A stretch of 64,000 nucleotides of DNA from Bacteroidales bacterium (GCA_012521995.1 JAAYLH010000015.1:1-64000); one strand, 5' to 3'. Shown: positions 52,003 to 61,469, counted from the stretch's first letter. Notes: generated by a model not told the origin, from the letters alone. A program made the numbers and translations.

Positions 52003-54090
52003 CTAATCCTGGTCGGGCGGATCCTCGTCTGGTTCATTCATAATGTCAATCCGCACGGGCTGCCGCTGTTCAGGATTTTCAGGAGGTTTAAAGTCATCAC
52101 GCAGGATGCGGAATTCAGTACGGCGGTTCAGTGCATGGGCCGCTTCGCGCATCCGTTCGGTGGAAAGCCTGTTGATGTAATCCTCAGTAAGGGTTACCCC
52201 TGCCCTGAAGGTGGTGCCATCACGGGTGATGGAGCGGTTCAGGTTTCTTGGCCTGCGCTCCCCATACCCGCGGGCTTCCAGCCTGGCAGGGTCTATTCCC
52301 TGCTCAACAAGGTATTCAACCACCGACTGGGCACGACGCTGAGACAGGGTATCGTTGCTGGCTTCCGTACCGCGGCTGTCGGTATGCGAGGCAAGCTCGA
52401 TGACAAGCTGGGGGTTGTCGTTAAGGGTCTGCACCAGGCCGTTAAGTGAATCGCGGAATTGAGGCAGCAACTCCCAGCGGCCAAAATCGTACAAAATTTC
52501 AGGCAGCGCAATGGGCGTCACAGGCAAAGGCTCAAGGTTGATATCTACCACGAAATCATGGCTGCGGGTATATTCCTCTGTGCTGCGTTGTGCCCTAAAG
52601 GAAAAATACTTGTTTTTATTGGCCAGGATCTCATAGGAAGTAAACTCCTTCAGGTGTTCTTTCCCGAAGCGGAACATCCCCTGATCGTTGGTTTCCGTTT
52701 GAAGCAAGGTCCCGTCAGAGCCAACCAGCTGAATGGTGACCCCTTGCAGCACAGCCTGGGTGCTGTCATCTTTAACCGTACCCGCAATTGTAAATTCAAC
52801 AGGGGCCAGGTAGAAAGAATGAATATCGTAACCTCTTGAGCCCCTGCGGTTGCTGCTGAAAAAGCCCTGTTTCAGGCCAGGTTTGAACAGCATCCCGAAA
52901 TCATCCATGGGGCTGTTCACGGGGGCTCCTAAGTTCTCAGGCTTTGACCACCCTTCAGGAGTCTGCTCTGAGTGAAAGATATCGAGTCCGCCCATCCCTG
53001 CATGACCATCGGATGCAAAATACAGGCTGCCGTCTTCGTGAATAAAAGGGAACATCTCGTTTCCTGGCGTATTTATGGGTGCTCCCATATTTTGCGGAGG
53101 GCCAAATTCATCACCGGGGGCTCTGCGACGGGCAAACCAGATATCCTTTCCGCCCATTCCGCCAGGCATATCCGAAACAAAATACAGAGTCAACTCATCA
53201 TTGCTGATGGCCGGATGGCCCACCGTAACCGTGCTGTCGGTAACCAGTTTTACTTCACTGGGCTCACCCCAGTTGGCGCCCTGGCGCTGGGAAACAAAGA
53301 TCCTGCAGCCCATTTCAATATTCTCGCTGGCCAGGCAGCGCGTAAAAAACAACTCCGTCCCACTGCTGTTGGTAGAGGGGGCGCCTTCGTTGTATTCCGT
53401 ATTTACAGGACCTTCATCAAGGAGTTCAGGCGCACTCCATTTCCCTGCCCTGTCAAGGTAGGATACAAACAGGGAAGTATGCTTTCGCCCGTACCAGGGG
53501 TCATTGTCCTTGCCTACCGCCTCACTTCGGCTCGAGGCAAAAACGAGCACATTGCCCAGGTGGTCGCCCCAGGCAGAGGTAAAATCGTCCTCCCTTGAAT
53601 TGAAAACCCTGACAGCTTCCACCTCAAAAGGAGTCAGCTCCTCAGCATATTGTTTTGAGATTTCAATGGTCTCCAGCCCCCGTGGCCCGCGCCAGTCGTC
53701 AGGCAGCATTTCCATAAACTTATAGTAATTGGCAGCAGCCTCATCAAATTTCTCATTGCTCACCAGGGCATCGGCCAGATACAGATACGCATCGGGTTCC
53801 TGGTAGTTCATACGAATGGCCCGCTTAAACTGCATCTCGGCACGCCGCGGATCGTTAGTACGCATATAGGCCACCCCTGTATTGAAGCTGATCCGCCCTG
53901 CCTCCGCGCGGTTCTTACGCCTTACCTTGTTGTAGGACCTGCGATAAAGCTTGATGGCATCGACATACTGATGCTGCTCGAATGCCTGATCAGCGCGCGC
54001 TACACGGCGCTCCTGACCCTCCGCCTCAGGAACGAAGGCCACGAAGAATAGGAAAAAGGAAAGGAATAAAGTTCTTTTTATCGACACCAT
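52003..54090 (-). CDS. OmpA-family envelope protein with TPR and PD40 repeats
   Basis: 695 residues with a signal peptide (about 1-25). Order of domains: TPR repeats (about 30-135), a PD40/beta-propeller stretch (about 165-415, with repeated STNSSGTELFF-like and SDMPGGMGGKDIWFA/ASDGHAGMGGLDIFH blocks), a carboxypeptidase-regulatory-like domain (about 430-500) and a C-terminal OmpA domain (about 525-650, HTDSRGTEASNDTLSQRRA) for peptidoglycan binding. The layout is like PorE-type proteins linked to type IX secretion, but many Bacteroidota carry unrelated copies. No other T9SS gene is nearby. The protein is predicted to be periplasmic and tied to the cell wall or outer membrane. Confidence 0.88.
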   Translation of the reverse strand: MVSIKRTLFLSFFLFFVAFVPEAEGQERRVARADQAFEQHQYVDAIKLYRRSYNKVRRKNRAEAGRISFNTGVAYMRTNDPRRAEMQFKRAIRMNYQEPDAYLYLADALVSNEKFDEAAANYYKFMEMLPDDWRGPRGLETIEISKQYAEELTPFEVEAVRVFNSREDDFTSAWGDHLGNVLVFASSRSEAVGKDNDPWYGRKHTSLFVSYLDRAGKWSAPELLDEGPVNTEYNEGAPSTNSSGTELFFTRCLASENIEMGCRIFVSQRQGANWGEPSEVKLVTDSTVTVGHPAISNDELTLYFVSDMPGGMGGKDIWFARRRAPGDEFGPPQNMGAPINTPGNEMFPFIHEDGSLYFASDGHAGMGGLDIFHSEQTPEGWSKPENLGAPVNSPMDDFGMLFKPGLKQGFFSSNRRGSRGYDIHSFYLAPVEFTIAGTVKDDSTQAVLQGVTIQLVGSDGTLLQTETNDQGMFRFGKEHLKEFTSYEILANKNKYFSFRAQRSTEEYTRSHDFVVDINLEPLPVTPIALPEILYDFGRWELLPQFRDSLNGLVQTLNDNPQLVIELASHTDSRGTEASNDTLSQRRAQSVVEYLVEQGIDPARLEARGYGERRPRNLNRSITRDGTTFRAGVTLTEDYINRLSTERMREAAHALNRRTEFRILRDDFKPPENPEQRQPVRIDIMNEPDEDPPDQD

Positions 54091-54190
54091 GCTTTTGTCA
54101 AAGGCTGTTTGAAAATAATTGGTTTCTCAATCTTTAAAAACGAAAAATAATTGCTTTAATTGTCATGCAACATGCCATAAGGTCAAATCA

Positions 54191-54613
54191 TCAGGGCCCC
54201 TCACCTGTTTTCTGGTTATAGGGATAAGGAAGGTCTTCCTCCTGCTCAGCCTGCCCTCTGGCAGCATCCCCTTTTGATTCTCCTTGCTGGGATGTTCCGG
54301 AATCTGTAATGGGCGCCTGACCTGAAGGAGAACCTTCAGCAAGCCCTTCCACCGGCACCTTCATCCCCTGCTTCATTTCGTCAATACTGTCCTGAATCTT
54401 GCGTGCCTCCTGCTCCATATCGGCCGAATAACGGTGAATCTCTGTATTGATCTCGCGCTGCACCTTCTTAACCTCATTGATACCCCGGCCAAGCATACGC
54501 GCGATCTCGGGGATCTTCTTCGGACCAAAAAGAACCAGCACCGCCAGCAGGATGATCAGGATCTCCCCTCCGCTGATGCCAAACAATAAGATATGTGACG
54601 GCAGAATTCCCAT
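54191..54613 (-). CDS. tatA: Twin-arginine translocase subunit TatA/TatE family
   Basis: 140 residues, longer than E. coli TatA (89). An N-terminal membrane helix (about 16-30, after a short periplasmic start) is followed by FGPKKIPEIARMLGRG, the amphipathic helix, then a charged coiled coil and a Gln/Gly/Glu-rich disordered tail. It forms or supports the pore for folded proteins. It could also act in the TatB role. No tatC is nearby. The gap to secDF upstream is 364 bp. Confidence 0.88.
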   Translation of the reverse strand: MGILPSHILLFGISGGEILIILLAVLVLFGPKKIPEIARMLGRGINEVKKVQREINTEIHRYSADMEQEARKIQDSIDEMKQGMKVPVEGLAEGSPSGQAPITDSGTSQQGESKGDAARGQAEQEEDLPYPYNQKTGEGP

Positions 54614-54753
54614 AGGTTAAGAGGAACAAATTTAATGGTTTCTGGTCAATATTCGGGCTTTGTTTTTTATTATTCAAATGACATCCCCCCAGCCATGGTA
54701 TTGGAAAATCCTTTTGCTTTTTTACTGCCTTTCAAGCCTCCTCTTCCCAAAAA

Positions 54754-54843
54754 AAACAGGGGTGATTAAGGGGGGGGCTTAGACGGTGTTTACTCGGTTT
54801 AAACCGAATAAACACCGCCCAACCCCCTCCCTGATTCCTGTTT
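54754..54843. repeat. 90-bp imperfect inverted repeat between tatA and secDF
   Basis: The core is a 34-bp near-perfect palindrome (54784-54817; one mismatch) with halves CGGTGTTTACTCGGTTT and AAACCGAATAAACACCG. The symmetry continues outward: AAACAGG at 54754-54760 and CCTGTTT at 54837-54843, with G-rich and C-rich runs between. The rest of this 364-bp gap holds a terminator (54928-54957) and nothing else. It differs in unit from the 11-bp elements A-C, and lies between co-directional genes. Confidence 0.8.
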
Positions 54844-54927
54844 GCCAAGAAAAAACTTTATAAAAAGCAGCCCGACTTACCTTTAGCCGTGCTTGTTTAG
54901 GAACTCCCTTCCGGGGAATATAAAAAA

Positions 54928-54957
54928 GACCGCCAGAGAGCTGTTGCCCTGGCGGTC
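54928..54957 (-). terminator. Terminator of secDF
   Basis: Perfect 9-bp stem GACCGCCAG (54928-54936) with CTGGCGGTC (54949-54957) and a 12-nt loop; on the minus strand it ends in TTTTTTA. It is 20 bp beyond the secDF stop. Confidence 0.88.
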
Positions 54958-54977
54958 CTTATTATTTTCAGATCAGC

Positions 54978-57900
54978 TTAGTGCGTCTTTTTGTTCTTTT
55001 TCCTCATCAGGAAATCATAAGCAATGGGGGTTGCTGTAAACAGGGAAGAGTAAGTACCCACAGCAATACCTATCAGAAGGGCAAAGGAAAAGCCTCTGAT
55101 CACTTCACCGCCAAAGAGGAAGATGATGAGCAACACAACCAGGGTGGTAGCAGAGGTGTTGAACGTTCGCGAAAGCGTGGAATTCAGAGCAAGGTTCATA
55201 TTGGTCTTCACATCACGCTTGGGGAACAGAGTCATATTCTCACGCAACCTGTCAAAGATCACCACCGTATCGTTGATCGAGTAGCCGATTATGGTCAGGA
55301 TTGCCGCAATAAAGATCTGGTCAATTTCCATGGTCCACGGCACAATATTGTGCAGGAGTGAATAAAGAGAGATCACAATGATAGGGTCGTGTGCCAACGA
55401 AATAAGGCCACCAACACCAAACTGCCATTTGTTAAAACGGATTGCAATATAAATAAAGATAATGATAAGGGCTATGATCACACTGATCACGGCGCCAATC
55501 TTGATGTCGCGGGCAACGGTGGGACCCACCTTCTGCGAACTGAGTCGTCCGATTACCTTGGCATCGTCATCACTTGTAAATTCAGAATACGTGACAGGGC
55601 TGGTGAAAAAGTCAGCAACGGCTTCATAAATCTTCCTTTCGGCAAGGGAGTCAGCTTGTGCGCTATCGTCATCAATGAGGTAACGGGTAGTGATTTTTAC
55701 CTGTGTGTTGGGGCCAAAGGTTTTCACCTCGGGGGTCTCACCCAGGGCATTTTGGAGGGAAGCACGAATGTCGAGGGTATTGACGTCCTGGTCAAAACGA
55801 ACTACATAGCTGCGGCCCCCGCTGAAGTCAACGCCATAGCTGAAACCACGCAGGGCAATCGAGCCAAGGCCAATGATGATAATGACTGCCGACAGAATAT
55901 AGAATTTCTTACGCACCCCAATAAAGTCGAAGTTAACCTTGGTAAGGTTGTCCTTCGAAAGTTTGGTGTCAAAATGGATTGTGACATTCTTGTCAATCCA
56001 GTAGCTGAAAACCAGGCGGGAAATGAAAATAGCGGTAAACAAGGAAGAAATAATACCGATAATCAACGTGGTGGCAAAACCCTGAACGGGTCCTGACCCA
56101 AAAATATACAGTACGATACCGGTAAGCAGGGTGGTCACGTTACCGTCGATAATGGCGGAATAGGCGTTTTTATAACCATCGGAAATGGCCAGTTTTTGTC
56201 CCTTTCCTGCCCTGAGTTCTTCAAGGATACGTTCGTAGATGATCACGTTGGCGTCCACGGCCATACCCAGTGTAAGCACGATACCTGCGATACCGGGCAG
56301 GGTGAGCACGGCGCCCAGAGAAGCAAGCACCCCGAAGATAAAGAATATGTTGGCTACCAGCGCCAGGTCGGCAACAATACCTGCGCGGCTGTAATAGACG
56401 CCCATATAAATAAGAACAACAACAAAAGCAAGGATGAAACTGATCATACCTCTATTGATGGCTTCACGGCCGAGTGAGGGACCCACGATGGCTTCTTCTA
56501 CGATGTGTGCAGGAGCAGGCATAGAACCGGCCCTGAGGATGTTGGCAAGGTCTTGAGCCTCAGCAATTGAAAACTGACCCGTGATGGAGGAGCGTCCCCC
56601 TGAAATTTCGTTTTGAACCACCGGGAAGCTATAAGCATAATCATCCAGGACAATGGCGATTGCACGGCCAATATTATCAGCAGTAAGCCTGCGCCAGGTA
56701 CGGGCACCATCGCTGTTCATGGTCATAGAAATCTCAATCTGTCCTGTGGCGCTGTAATCCTGGCGGGCATCGACAATTACGTCACCTGTAAGGGGAGCCG
56801 CTCCGTCGCGTGAAGATTGCCTGATGGCTACCAGTTCATGGACGTTTTCATTGCCGCGGACGGGCTTCACATTCCAGAGCAACATCATGTTGCGGGGGAT
56901 GATACCCCTGTCGCGGGCTTGCTTGATCAGGTTATTTACCCTTGCAGTGTCCTGGATGGCGGCATAACCTACCACGGGACCCTGACCGGGGAACATCTGT
57001 CCTGACTCATCCTGCATAAAAGCAGGATTCAGATAGGCAAAGAGGGGGTTCTCGCGGGCAAACTCCTCAAAGGACTCCGAGCCCGGAACAGCTTCTTCAC
57101 CAGCCAGCAGGTCGGCAAGATCGCCCGAATCGATAGAATCAATACCAAGGGTGTCGAGCATGGCGTCCAGTTCGCTTTCAAGACCTGTTGCAGGCTGCTC
57201 TTGAGCAAGGGGTTCTGCTTGGGCAAGTTCAGTTTGGGTGGTATCTTCAGAAACAGTACCCTTCAGACGCTCGTTGGCATCCATAAAATACTGGTACACT
57301 TCAGCGAATTCATAGGTTTCCCAGAACTCAAGGCGGGCTGTCCCCTGCAACAGGCGACGAACCCGCTCGGGCTCTTTGATACCGGGCAGTTCTACCAGGA
57401 TACGCCCGGAAGTTTGCAGCTTCTGGATATTCGGCTGGGCTACCCCAAAACGGTCGATACGGGTACGGAGGATCTGGAAGGAACGGTCGACAGCCGCATC
57501 CACCTCGCTGCGGAGCACGCGCAACACCTCATCGTTGGAGGAGTTGAAACTGATTTTGTCGCGCATTTCCACGGTACTGAAAATGGCTGTCAGACTGGCG
57601 TTGGGATCCACTTCATTGAATGCCCTTCCAAAAAGGGTGACAAAATCGTCACGGCTGGTGCGTTGAGCTTCAATAGCACGCTCCATGGCCATCTGGAAGG
57701 TGGCATCACCACTATAACCAGACAAGGCCTTTACAATATCGGAAACTGAAATTTCGAGGGTCACGTTCATACCCCCTTTCAGGTCAAGACCCAGGTTCAG
57801 TTCACGTTCTTTTACCTCGCGGTAATTATATTTCGCAACACCAATGTTGTATACTGTAACGTTCATCATTGAGTCCAGGAAAAAGCGCTCCTTTGAACGG

Positions 57901-58100
57901 GTAATTGAGTCGCGCAGGTAACCAAACATGATCTCGTCACCGGCGGCCAGTTCCTGTGCCTGGGAAACAAAATGCTCACCCTGTGCATAGTTACGGGCAT
58001 CACGCTCCACCTTCCTGGTAATAAAGCTAAACGACAGCTGGTAAAGACATACCAAAGCCAAGGCAATGGCAAAAAACCGTATCAAACCTTTATTTTGCAT
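54978..58100 (-). CDS. secDF: Fused protein-export subunit SecDF
   Basis: 1040 residues; SecD (about 1-705) and SecF (about 720-1040) in one chain. It uses the proton gradient to pull translocated proteins through SecYEG. The SecD motif LNLGLDLKGG is at 101-110 and VDANVIIYERI in the membrane part; the SecF half has YGVDFSGGR and GYSINDTVVIFDR. A long acidic insert (about 285-375) in the periplasmic part of SecD is specific to Bacteroidota-type SecDF. It has a consensus-like promoter (58133-58163). Confidence 0.96.
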   Translation of the reverse strand: MQNKGLIRFFAIALALVCLYQLSFSFITRKVERDARNYAQGEHFVSQAQELAAGDEIMFGYLRDSITRSKERFFLDSMMNVTVYNIGVAKYNYREVKERELNLGLDLKGGMNVTLEISVSDIVKALSGYSGDATFQMAMERAIEAQRTSRDDFVTLFGRAFNEVDPNASLTAIFSTVEMRDKISFNSSNDEVLRVLRSEVDAAVDRSFQILRTRIDRFGVAQPNIQKLQTSGRILVELPGIKEPERVRRLLQGTARLEFWETYEFAEVYQYFMDANERLKGTVSEDTTQTELAQAEPLAQEQPATGLESELDAMLDTLGIDSIDSGDLADLLAGEEAVPGSESFEEFARENPLFAYLNPAFMQDESGQMFPGQGPVVGYAAIQDTARVNNLIKQARDRGIIPRNMMLLWNVKPVRGNENVHELVAIRQSSRDGAAPLTGDVIVDARQDYSATGQIEISMTMNSDGARTWRRLTADNIGRAIAIVLDDYAYSFPVVQNEISGGRSSITGQFSIAEAQDLANILRAGSMPAPAHIVEEAIVGPSLGREAINRGMISFILAFVVVLIYMGVYYSRAGIVADLALVANIFFIFGVLASLGAVLTLPGIAGIVLTLGMAVDANVIIYERILEELRAGKGQKLAISDGYKNAYSAIIDGNVTTLLTGIVLYIFGSGPVQGFATTLIIGIISSLFTAIFISRLVFSYWIDKNVTIHFDTKLSKDNLTKVNFDFIGVRKKFYILSAVIIIIGLGSIALRGFSYGVDFSGGRSYVVRFDQDVNTLDIRASLQNALGETPEVKTFGPNTQVKITTRYLIDDDSAQADSLAERKIYEAVADFFTSPVTYSEFTSDDDAKVIGRLSSQKVGPTVARDIKIGAVISVIIALIIIFIYIAIRFNKWQFGVGGLISLAHDPIIVISLYSLLHNIVPWTMEIDQIFIAAILTIIGYSINDTVVIFDRLRENMTLFPKRDVKTNMNLALNSTLSRTFNTSATTLVVLLIIFLFGGEVIRGFSFALLIGIAVGTYSSLFTATPIAYDFLMRKKNKKTH

Positions 58101-58132
58101 GTTTTAAGACTTTAATTGTTTTTTTGAGGGTG

Positions 58133-58163
58133 CAAATATAGAATAAGTAATGCTTTTTACCAA
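58133..58163 (-). promoter_or_regulatory. Promoter of secDF
   Basis: On the minus strand TTG (58163-58161), 20-bp spacer, TATATTTG (58140-58133), an exact -7 match 33 bp before the ATG. Confidence 0.65.
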
Positions 58164-58330
58164 TGCACTCAGGCAGAGGCATAAAAAAAAATATTCCCGC
58201 AAGGGAGCTAAACCTGTATAATTCAGCATAATTCGCTCATAACGGGCCTGTTATAAAACCGACCGCAAAGTTATGTTAATTTTTTGTTTATCGAAAAAAA
58301 ACCTTTCCTAATTCACCGCCTGCAAAAGCT

Positions 58331-58750
58331 TCAGTTTTTGAAGGTCAATTTCCTTTCTCCATAGTCGATACAGGCTCCCAACTGAAGCAAAAGGTCACTG
58401 CCCAGCACCATATCTATATGGGGCAGATCGTACAAGGCATAATTGCGGTTGATGGCGTTCAGGTCTATGGCCACCACTTCGAGATCTTCCAGGATGCTCA
58501 GCCCCAATTGCAGCCTGGGTATGCGCGTCAGATAGGAGGTGATTTGCCCCGAACCCACCCCTGCCACAGATTTGTCATAGGCGTGGGTCAAAGGATTATC
58601 CAGAAAATAATTCAGACGGTTCAGGTCTATCACTGTTCGTGAAGCTCCGCTGTCAATCAGGACATTGGCCTTAAGCTTATTGATCATGCCTTCGATGATG
58701 ACATGGTAGCCCATCTGATCGATTTCGAGAATTTTGAGGGGTATTTCCAT
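58331..58750 (-). CDS. Retropepsin-like aspartic protease domain protein
   Basis: 139 residues started at the ATG at 58750; 19 more residues upstream are open but they overlap the terminator of the preceding gene, so the shorter form is preferred. It is one clan AA domain with VLIDSGASRTVID near residue 30, where DSGAS is the active-site motif of a retropepsin-type half, and a second strand of LGSDLLLQLGA. As a single domain it would act as a homodimer if active. No signal peptide is present, so it is cytoplasmic. Bacterial proteins like this are rarely characterised; the substrate is unknown. Confidence 0.75.
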   Translation of the reverse strand: MEIPLKILEIDQMGYHVIIEGMINKLKANVLIDSGASRTVIDLNRLNYFLDNPLTHAYDKSVAGVGSGQITSYLTRIPRLQLGLSILEDLEVVAIDLNAINRNYALYDLPHIDMVLGSDLLLQLGACIDYGERKLTFKN

Positions 58751-58754
58751 AAAA

Positions 58755-58785
58755 TTAAAAAAGGAGCCCGGCAAGCCGGACTCCT
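58755..58785 (-). terminator. Terminator of the 2-oxoacid oxidoreductase operon
   Basis: Stem GGAGCCCGGC and GCCGGACTCC with one mismatch and a 2-nt loop; on the minus strand it is followed by a T-run. It lies about 25 bp after the gamma-subunit stop codon. Confidence 0.82.
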
Positions 58786-58809
58786 CAAAATTAATCAACC
58801 TTGGCAATA

Positions 58810-59361
58810 TTATACTTTATTTTCCTGTGAAATAATGCTCATTCCGCGATTGATCGCTTCCTCGTTGAGGGGAATCAGGTGATGGTAACGTTCGGGTAAC
58901 ACTTTCTCAAGCCCCTTGATGACGTTTCCCATCTCAATAATGGGCTTAATCTTCAGGAAGCCGCCCAAAACAATCATATTAAACACCTTCACGTTGTTCA
59001 TCTTGAGCGATTCGTCGTAAGCCCCGATTGCCCAAACATTGATGTCCTTGCGGCGGGGTTTACGGGTCATCCCGTTGTGTTCATATATCAGCAATCCGCC
59101 CGGCTTCACTGAGTCTTCGAATTTATCCATCGAGGGTTGGTTGAGCACAATAGCGGTATCGAATGCGTTGAGCACGGGTGAACTGATGGAATTGTCACTG
59201 ATGATGGCAGTACAGTTGGCGGTACCCCCGCGCATTTCAGGACCATAGGACGGCATCCAGCTGACTTCCTTGCCTTGCATCACCCCGCTGTAGCAGAGGA
59301 TCTGACCCATTGAAAGCACCCCTTGTCCGCCAAATCCAGCAATAATAATTTCTTCTGTCAT
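58810..59361 (-). CDS. korC: 2-oxoacid:ferredoxin oxidoreductase gamma subunit
   Basis: 183 residues, a typical gamma subunit (POR_gamma). The N-terminus EIIIAGFGGQGVLSMGQIL is the conserved start of this subunit, followed by SYGPEMRGGTANC. It is the last gene of the four-gene operon, 18 bp after the beta subunit. With the other subunits it oxidises a 2-oxoacid to acyl-CoA plus reduced ferredoxin; whether the natural acid is 2-oxoglutarate or a branched-chain 2-oxoacid cannot be decided by sequence, so the symbol is tentative. Confidence 0.88.
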   Translation of the reverse strand: MTEEIIIAGFGGQGVLSMGQILCYSGVMQGKEVSWMPSYGPEMRGGTANCTAIISDNSISSPVLNAFDTAIVLNQPSMDKFEDSVKPGGLLIYEHNGMTRKPRRKDINVWAIGAYDESLKMNNVKVFNMIVLGGFLKIKPIIEMGNVIKGLEKVLPERYHHLIPLNEEAINRGMSIISQENKV

Positions 59362-59379
59362 GATATGATTCCTTTCAAA

Positions 59380-60144
59380 TTATTCTTGTGGTACTTTAAT
59401 ATCACCCAGGGGGAAGAAAGGGAACATGTTCTCTTCCATCCATTTGTTGGCCTGTACGGGTGTCATTTTCCACCCTGAGTTGCAGTTGGAGACGATCTCG
59501 ACCAGGCAGGTTCCCTTGTTCAGTTTCTGGTATTCCATGGCCTTCTTGATGGCACGCTTGGCCTTGCGCACACTGCCAGGGGTGTGTACCGACTGGCGGG
59601 TTACGAAGTAAGAGCCGGGCAACTGGGCAACAAGTTCAGTAATTTTCAAGGGATTGCCCATGGTTTTGATGTCACGGCCACGGGGTGAGGTTGAGCTCTT
59701 CATCCCTTCGAGGGTTGTGGGAGCCATCTGGCCGCCCGTCATCCCATAAATACCATTGTTGATGAATACGATGAGGATATTCTCGCCGCGGTTGCAGGCG
59801 TGGATGGTCTCCGCGGTTCCGATGGCAGCAAGGTCACCGTCGCCCTGATAAGTAAACACATACTTCTCGGGAAAAACGCGCCTGATGCCCGTGGCCACAG
59901 CGGGTGCACGCCCGTGGGCGGCTTCTGTCATATCCACATCAAAATAATTGTAGGCCAGCACAGAACATCCCACAGGGGCCACCCCGATGGTCTCATTCTG
60001 AATGCCCATCTCGTCAATAACTTCGGCCAGAATACGATGGGCTGTGCCATGACCGCATCCGGGGCAGTAGTGCATAACCTTGTCGGTCATCACACTGGTT
60101 TTCTTGTATACCAGGTTTTCAGGTTTTATTAAGTTTTCAGCCAT
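59380..60144 (-). CDS. korB: 2-oxoacid:ferredoxin oxidoreductase beta subunit (TPP)
   Basis: 254 residues. The thiamine diphosphate motif is GDGDLAAIGTAETIHA with downstream FINNGIYGMTGGQMAP. Cysteines near the N-terminus (HYCPGCGHG) and one in VGCSVLAY belong to the beta subunits that hold an iron-sulfur cluster. It lies 2 bp after the alpha subunit gene and 18 bp before the gamma subunit gene. The absent separate CoA-transfer domain fits the four-subunit type. Confidence 0.92.
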   Translation of the reverse strand: MAENLIKPENLVYKKTSVMTDKVMHYCPGCGHGTAHRILAEVIDEMGIQNETIGVAPVGCSVLAYNYFDVDMTEAAHGRAPAVATGIRRVFPEKYVFTYQGDGDLAAIGTAETIHACNRGENILIVFINNGIYGMTGGQMAPTTLEGMKSSTSPRGRDIKTMGNPLKITELVAQLPGSYFVTRQSVHTPGSVRKAKRAIKKAMEYQKLNKGTCLVEIVSNCNSGWKMTPVQANKWMEENMFPFFPLGDIKVPQE

Positions 60145-60146
60145 GA

Positions 60147-61214
60147 TTATCCTCCAATAATTTTTTGTTCCAGTGCATTGAGAATTTCATCGGGGTTAGG
60201 GATCATTCCGCCAAAGCGGCCAAAATGTTCTACCTTAACCTTTCCGTTCACTGCAAGTCGAACGTCCTCCACCATTTGTCCGGCGTTCATCTCTACCGTA
60301 AGAATACCTTTCACCTGGTCGGCCAGTTTGTTGATGGCCTCATAGGGATAAGGGAAAAGCGTTTGTGGACGGAGCAGGCCCACCTTGATGCCCTTGGCCC
60401 TGGCCATCTCCATGGCCTTACGGGTAATACGGGCAGCAGAGCCGAATGCCACGAATAAATATTCAGCATCTTCGGTCATTATGGTTTCATAGCGAACCTC
60501 ATTTTTCTCGATCTCGCGGTACTTGGCCTGCAGGCGAAGGTTCACCTTCTCCTGTTCTTCCGACTGAAGCTGAAGAGAAGTCACAATTACATGGTCGCGG
60601 CCGGGTTTCTTGCCTACCGTAGCCCATTCGGGTTCCTCTGTCGATCGGGCTTGCTGCTCGAAAAGCTCAACCTTTTCCATCATCTGCCCGATGATGCCAT
60701 CGGAAAGGATCATCACCGGATTGCGGTACTTAAAGGCCAGGTCGAAACCAAGTTTCACATAGTCAACAGTTTCCTGAACCGTAGCAGGTGCCAGAACGAT
60801 AAGCTTATAGTCACCGTGGCCGCCACCCTTTACAGCCTGGAAATAGTCGGATTGAGAGGGCTGAATAGTTCCCAGCCCGGGACCTCCCCTAACGACATTA
60901 ACAATCAGGCAGGGCAACTCGGCCCCTGCAATATAGGAAATTCCTTCCATTTTCAGGCTGATGCCAGGACTTGAGGAAGAGGTCATGGCTTTCTTACCGC
61001 AGCCTGCTGCCCCATATACCATATTGATGGCTGCCAGCTCACTTTCGGCCTGCAGAACCACCATCCCGGTGCGCTCGGCAGGGTTCTCGGCCATAAGATA
61101 TTCAATGACCTCTGACTGCGGCGTGATGGGATAACCAAAATACGCATCAGCGCCCGCCCTGATGGCGGCTTCGGCCAATGCTTCATTGCCTTTCATTAAT
61201 CTTAGTTCTTTCAT
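60147..61214 (-). CDS. korA: 2-oxoacid:ferredoxin oxidoreductase alpha subunit
   Basis: 355 residues. The PYR-type domain is marked by GADAYFGYPITPQSEVIEYL at the start, then TSSSSPGISLKMEGISY and the C-terminal transketolase-like domain. Companion of the TPP-binding beta subunit. It begins after a 39-bp gap from the ferredoxin-like delta subunit gene, and is joined to the beta gene by a 2-bp gap, so the four genes form one operon read leftwards. Confidence 0.92.
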   Translation of the reverse strand: MKELRLMKGNEALAEAAIRAGADAYFGYPITPQSEVIEYLMAENPAERTGMVVLQAESELAAINMVYGAAGCGKKAMTSSSSPGISLKMEGISYIAGAELPCLIVNVVRGGPGLGTIQPSQSDYFQAVKGGGHGDYKLIVLAPATVQETVDYVKLGFDLAFKYRNPVMILSDGIIGQMMEKVELFEQQARSTEEPEWATVGKKPGRDHVIVTSLQLQSEEQEKVNLRLQAKYREIEKNEVRYETIMTEDAEYLFVAFGSAARITRKAMEMARAKGIKVGLLRPQTLFPYPYEAINKLADQVKGILTVEMNAGQMVEDVRLAVNGKVKVEHFGRFGGMIPNPDEILNALEQKIIGG

Positions 61215-61253
61215 CTTGATAAAGATATTTTTTCCGTTACGGCTATTGTTTGA

Positions 61254-61469
61254 TTACTTCTCGCGGTATACGGTTATTACCGCATCAGGGCATACTACCG
61301 CACAGTTTGTACATCCCGTACAGGTGTCGTTCACCTTTACCAGGTAATTGTATCCCTTACTGTTCACCTCCGGCCCCAGGGCTATCGTCTCCGTGGGACA
61401 AAAAGGCACACAAACTCCGCAGCCTTTGCAGCGTTCAATGTCGATGACAATATCACCTCTTTTTGCCAT
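61254..61469 (-). CDS. korD: 2-oxoacid:ferredoxin oxidoreductase delta subunit (2x[4Fe-4S])
   Basis: 71 residues with two cysteine clusters, CKGCGVCVPFCP and CTGCTNCAVVCP, each of the CxxCxxCxxxCP type, so it should carry two [4Fe-4S] clusters. It is the first gene of the operon (delta, alpha, beta, gamma). It passes electrons to a soluble ferredoxin, consistent with an anaerobic metabolism. Confidence 0.93.
   Translation of the reverse strand: MAKRGDIVIDIERCKGCGVCVPFCPTETIALGPEVNSKGYNYLVKVNDTCTGCTNCAVVCPDAVITVYREK

Noticed and set aside
52003-54090. Firm assignment of the OmpA-family protein as PorE of type IX secretion
   Set aside because: The domain order matches, but many paralogues of this type occur and there are no other T9SS genes or C-terminal sorting signals in the window.
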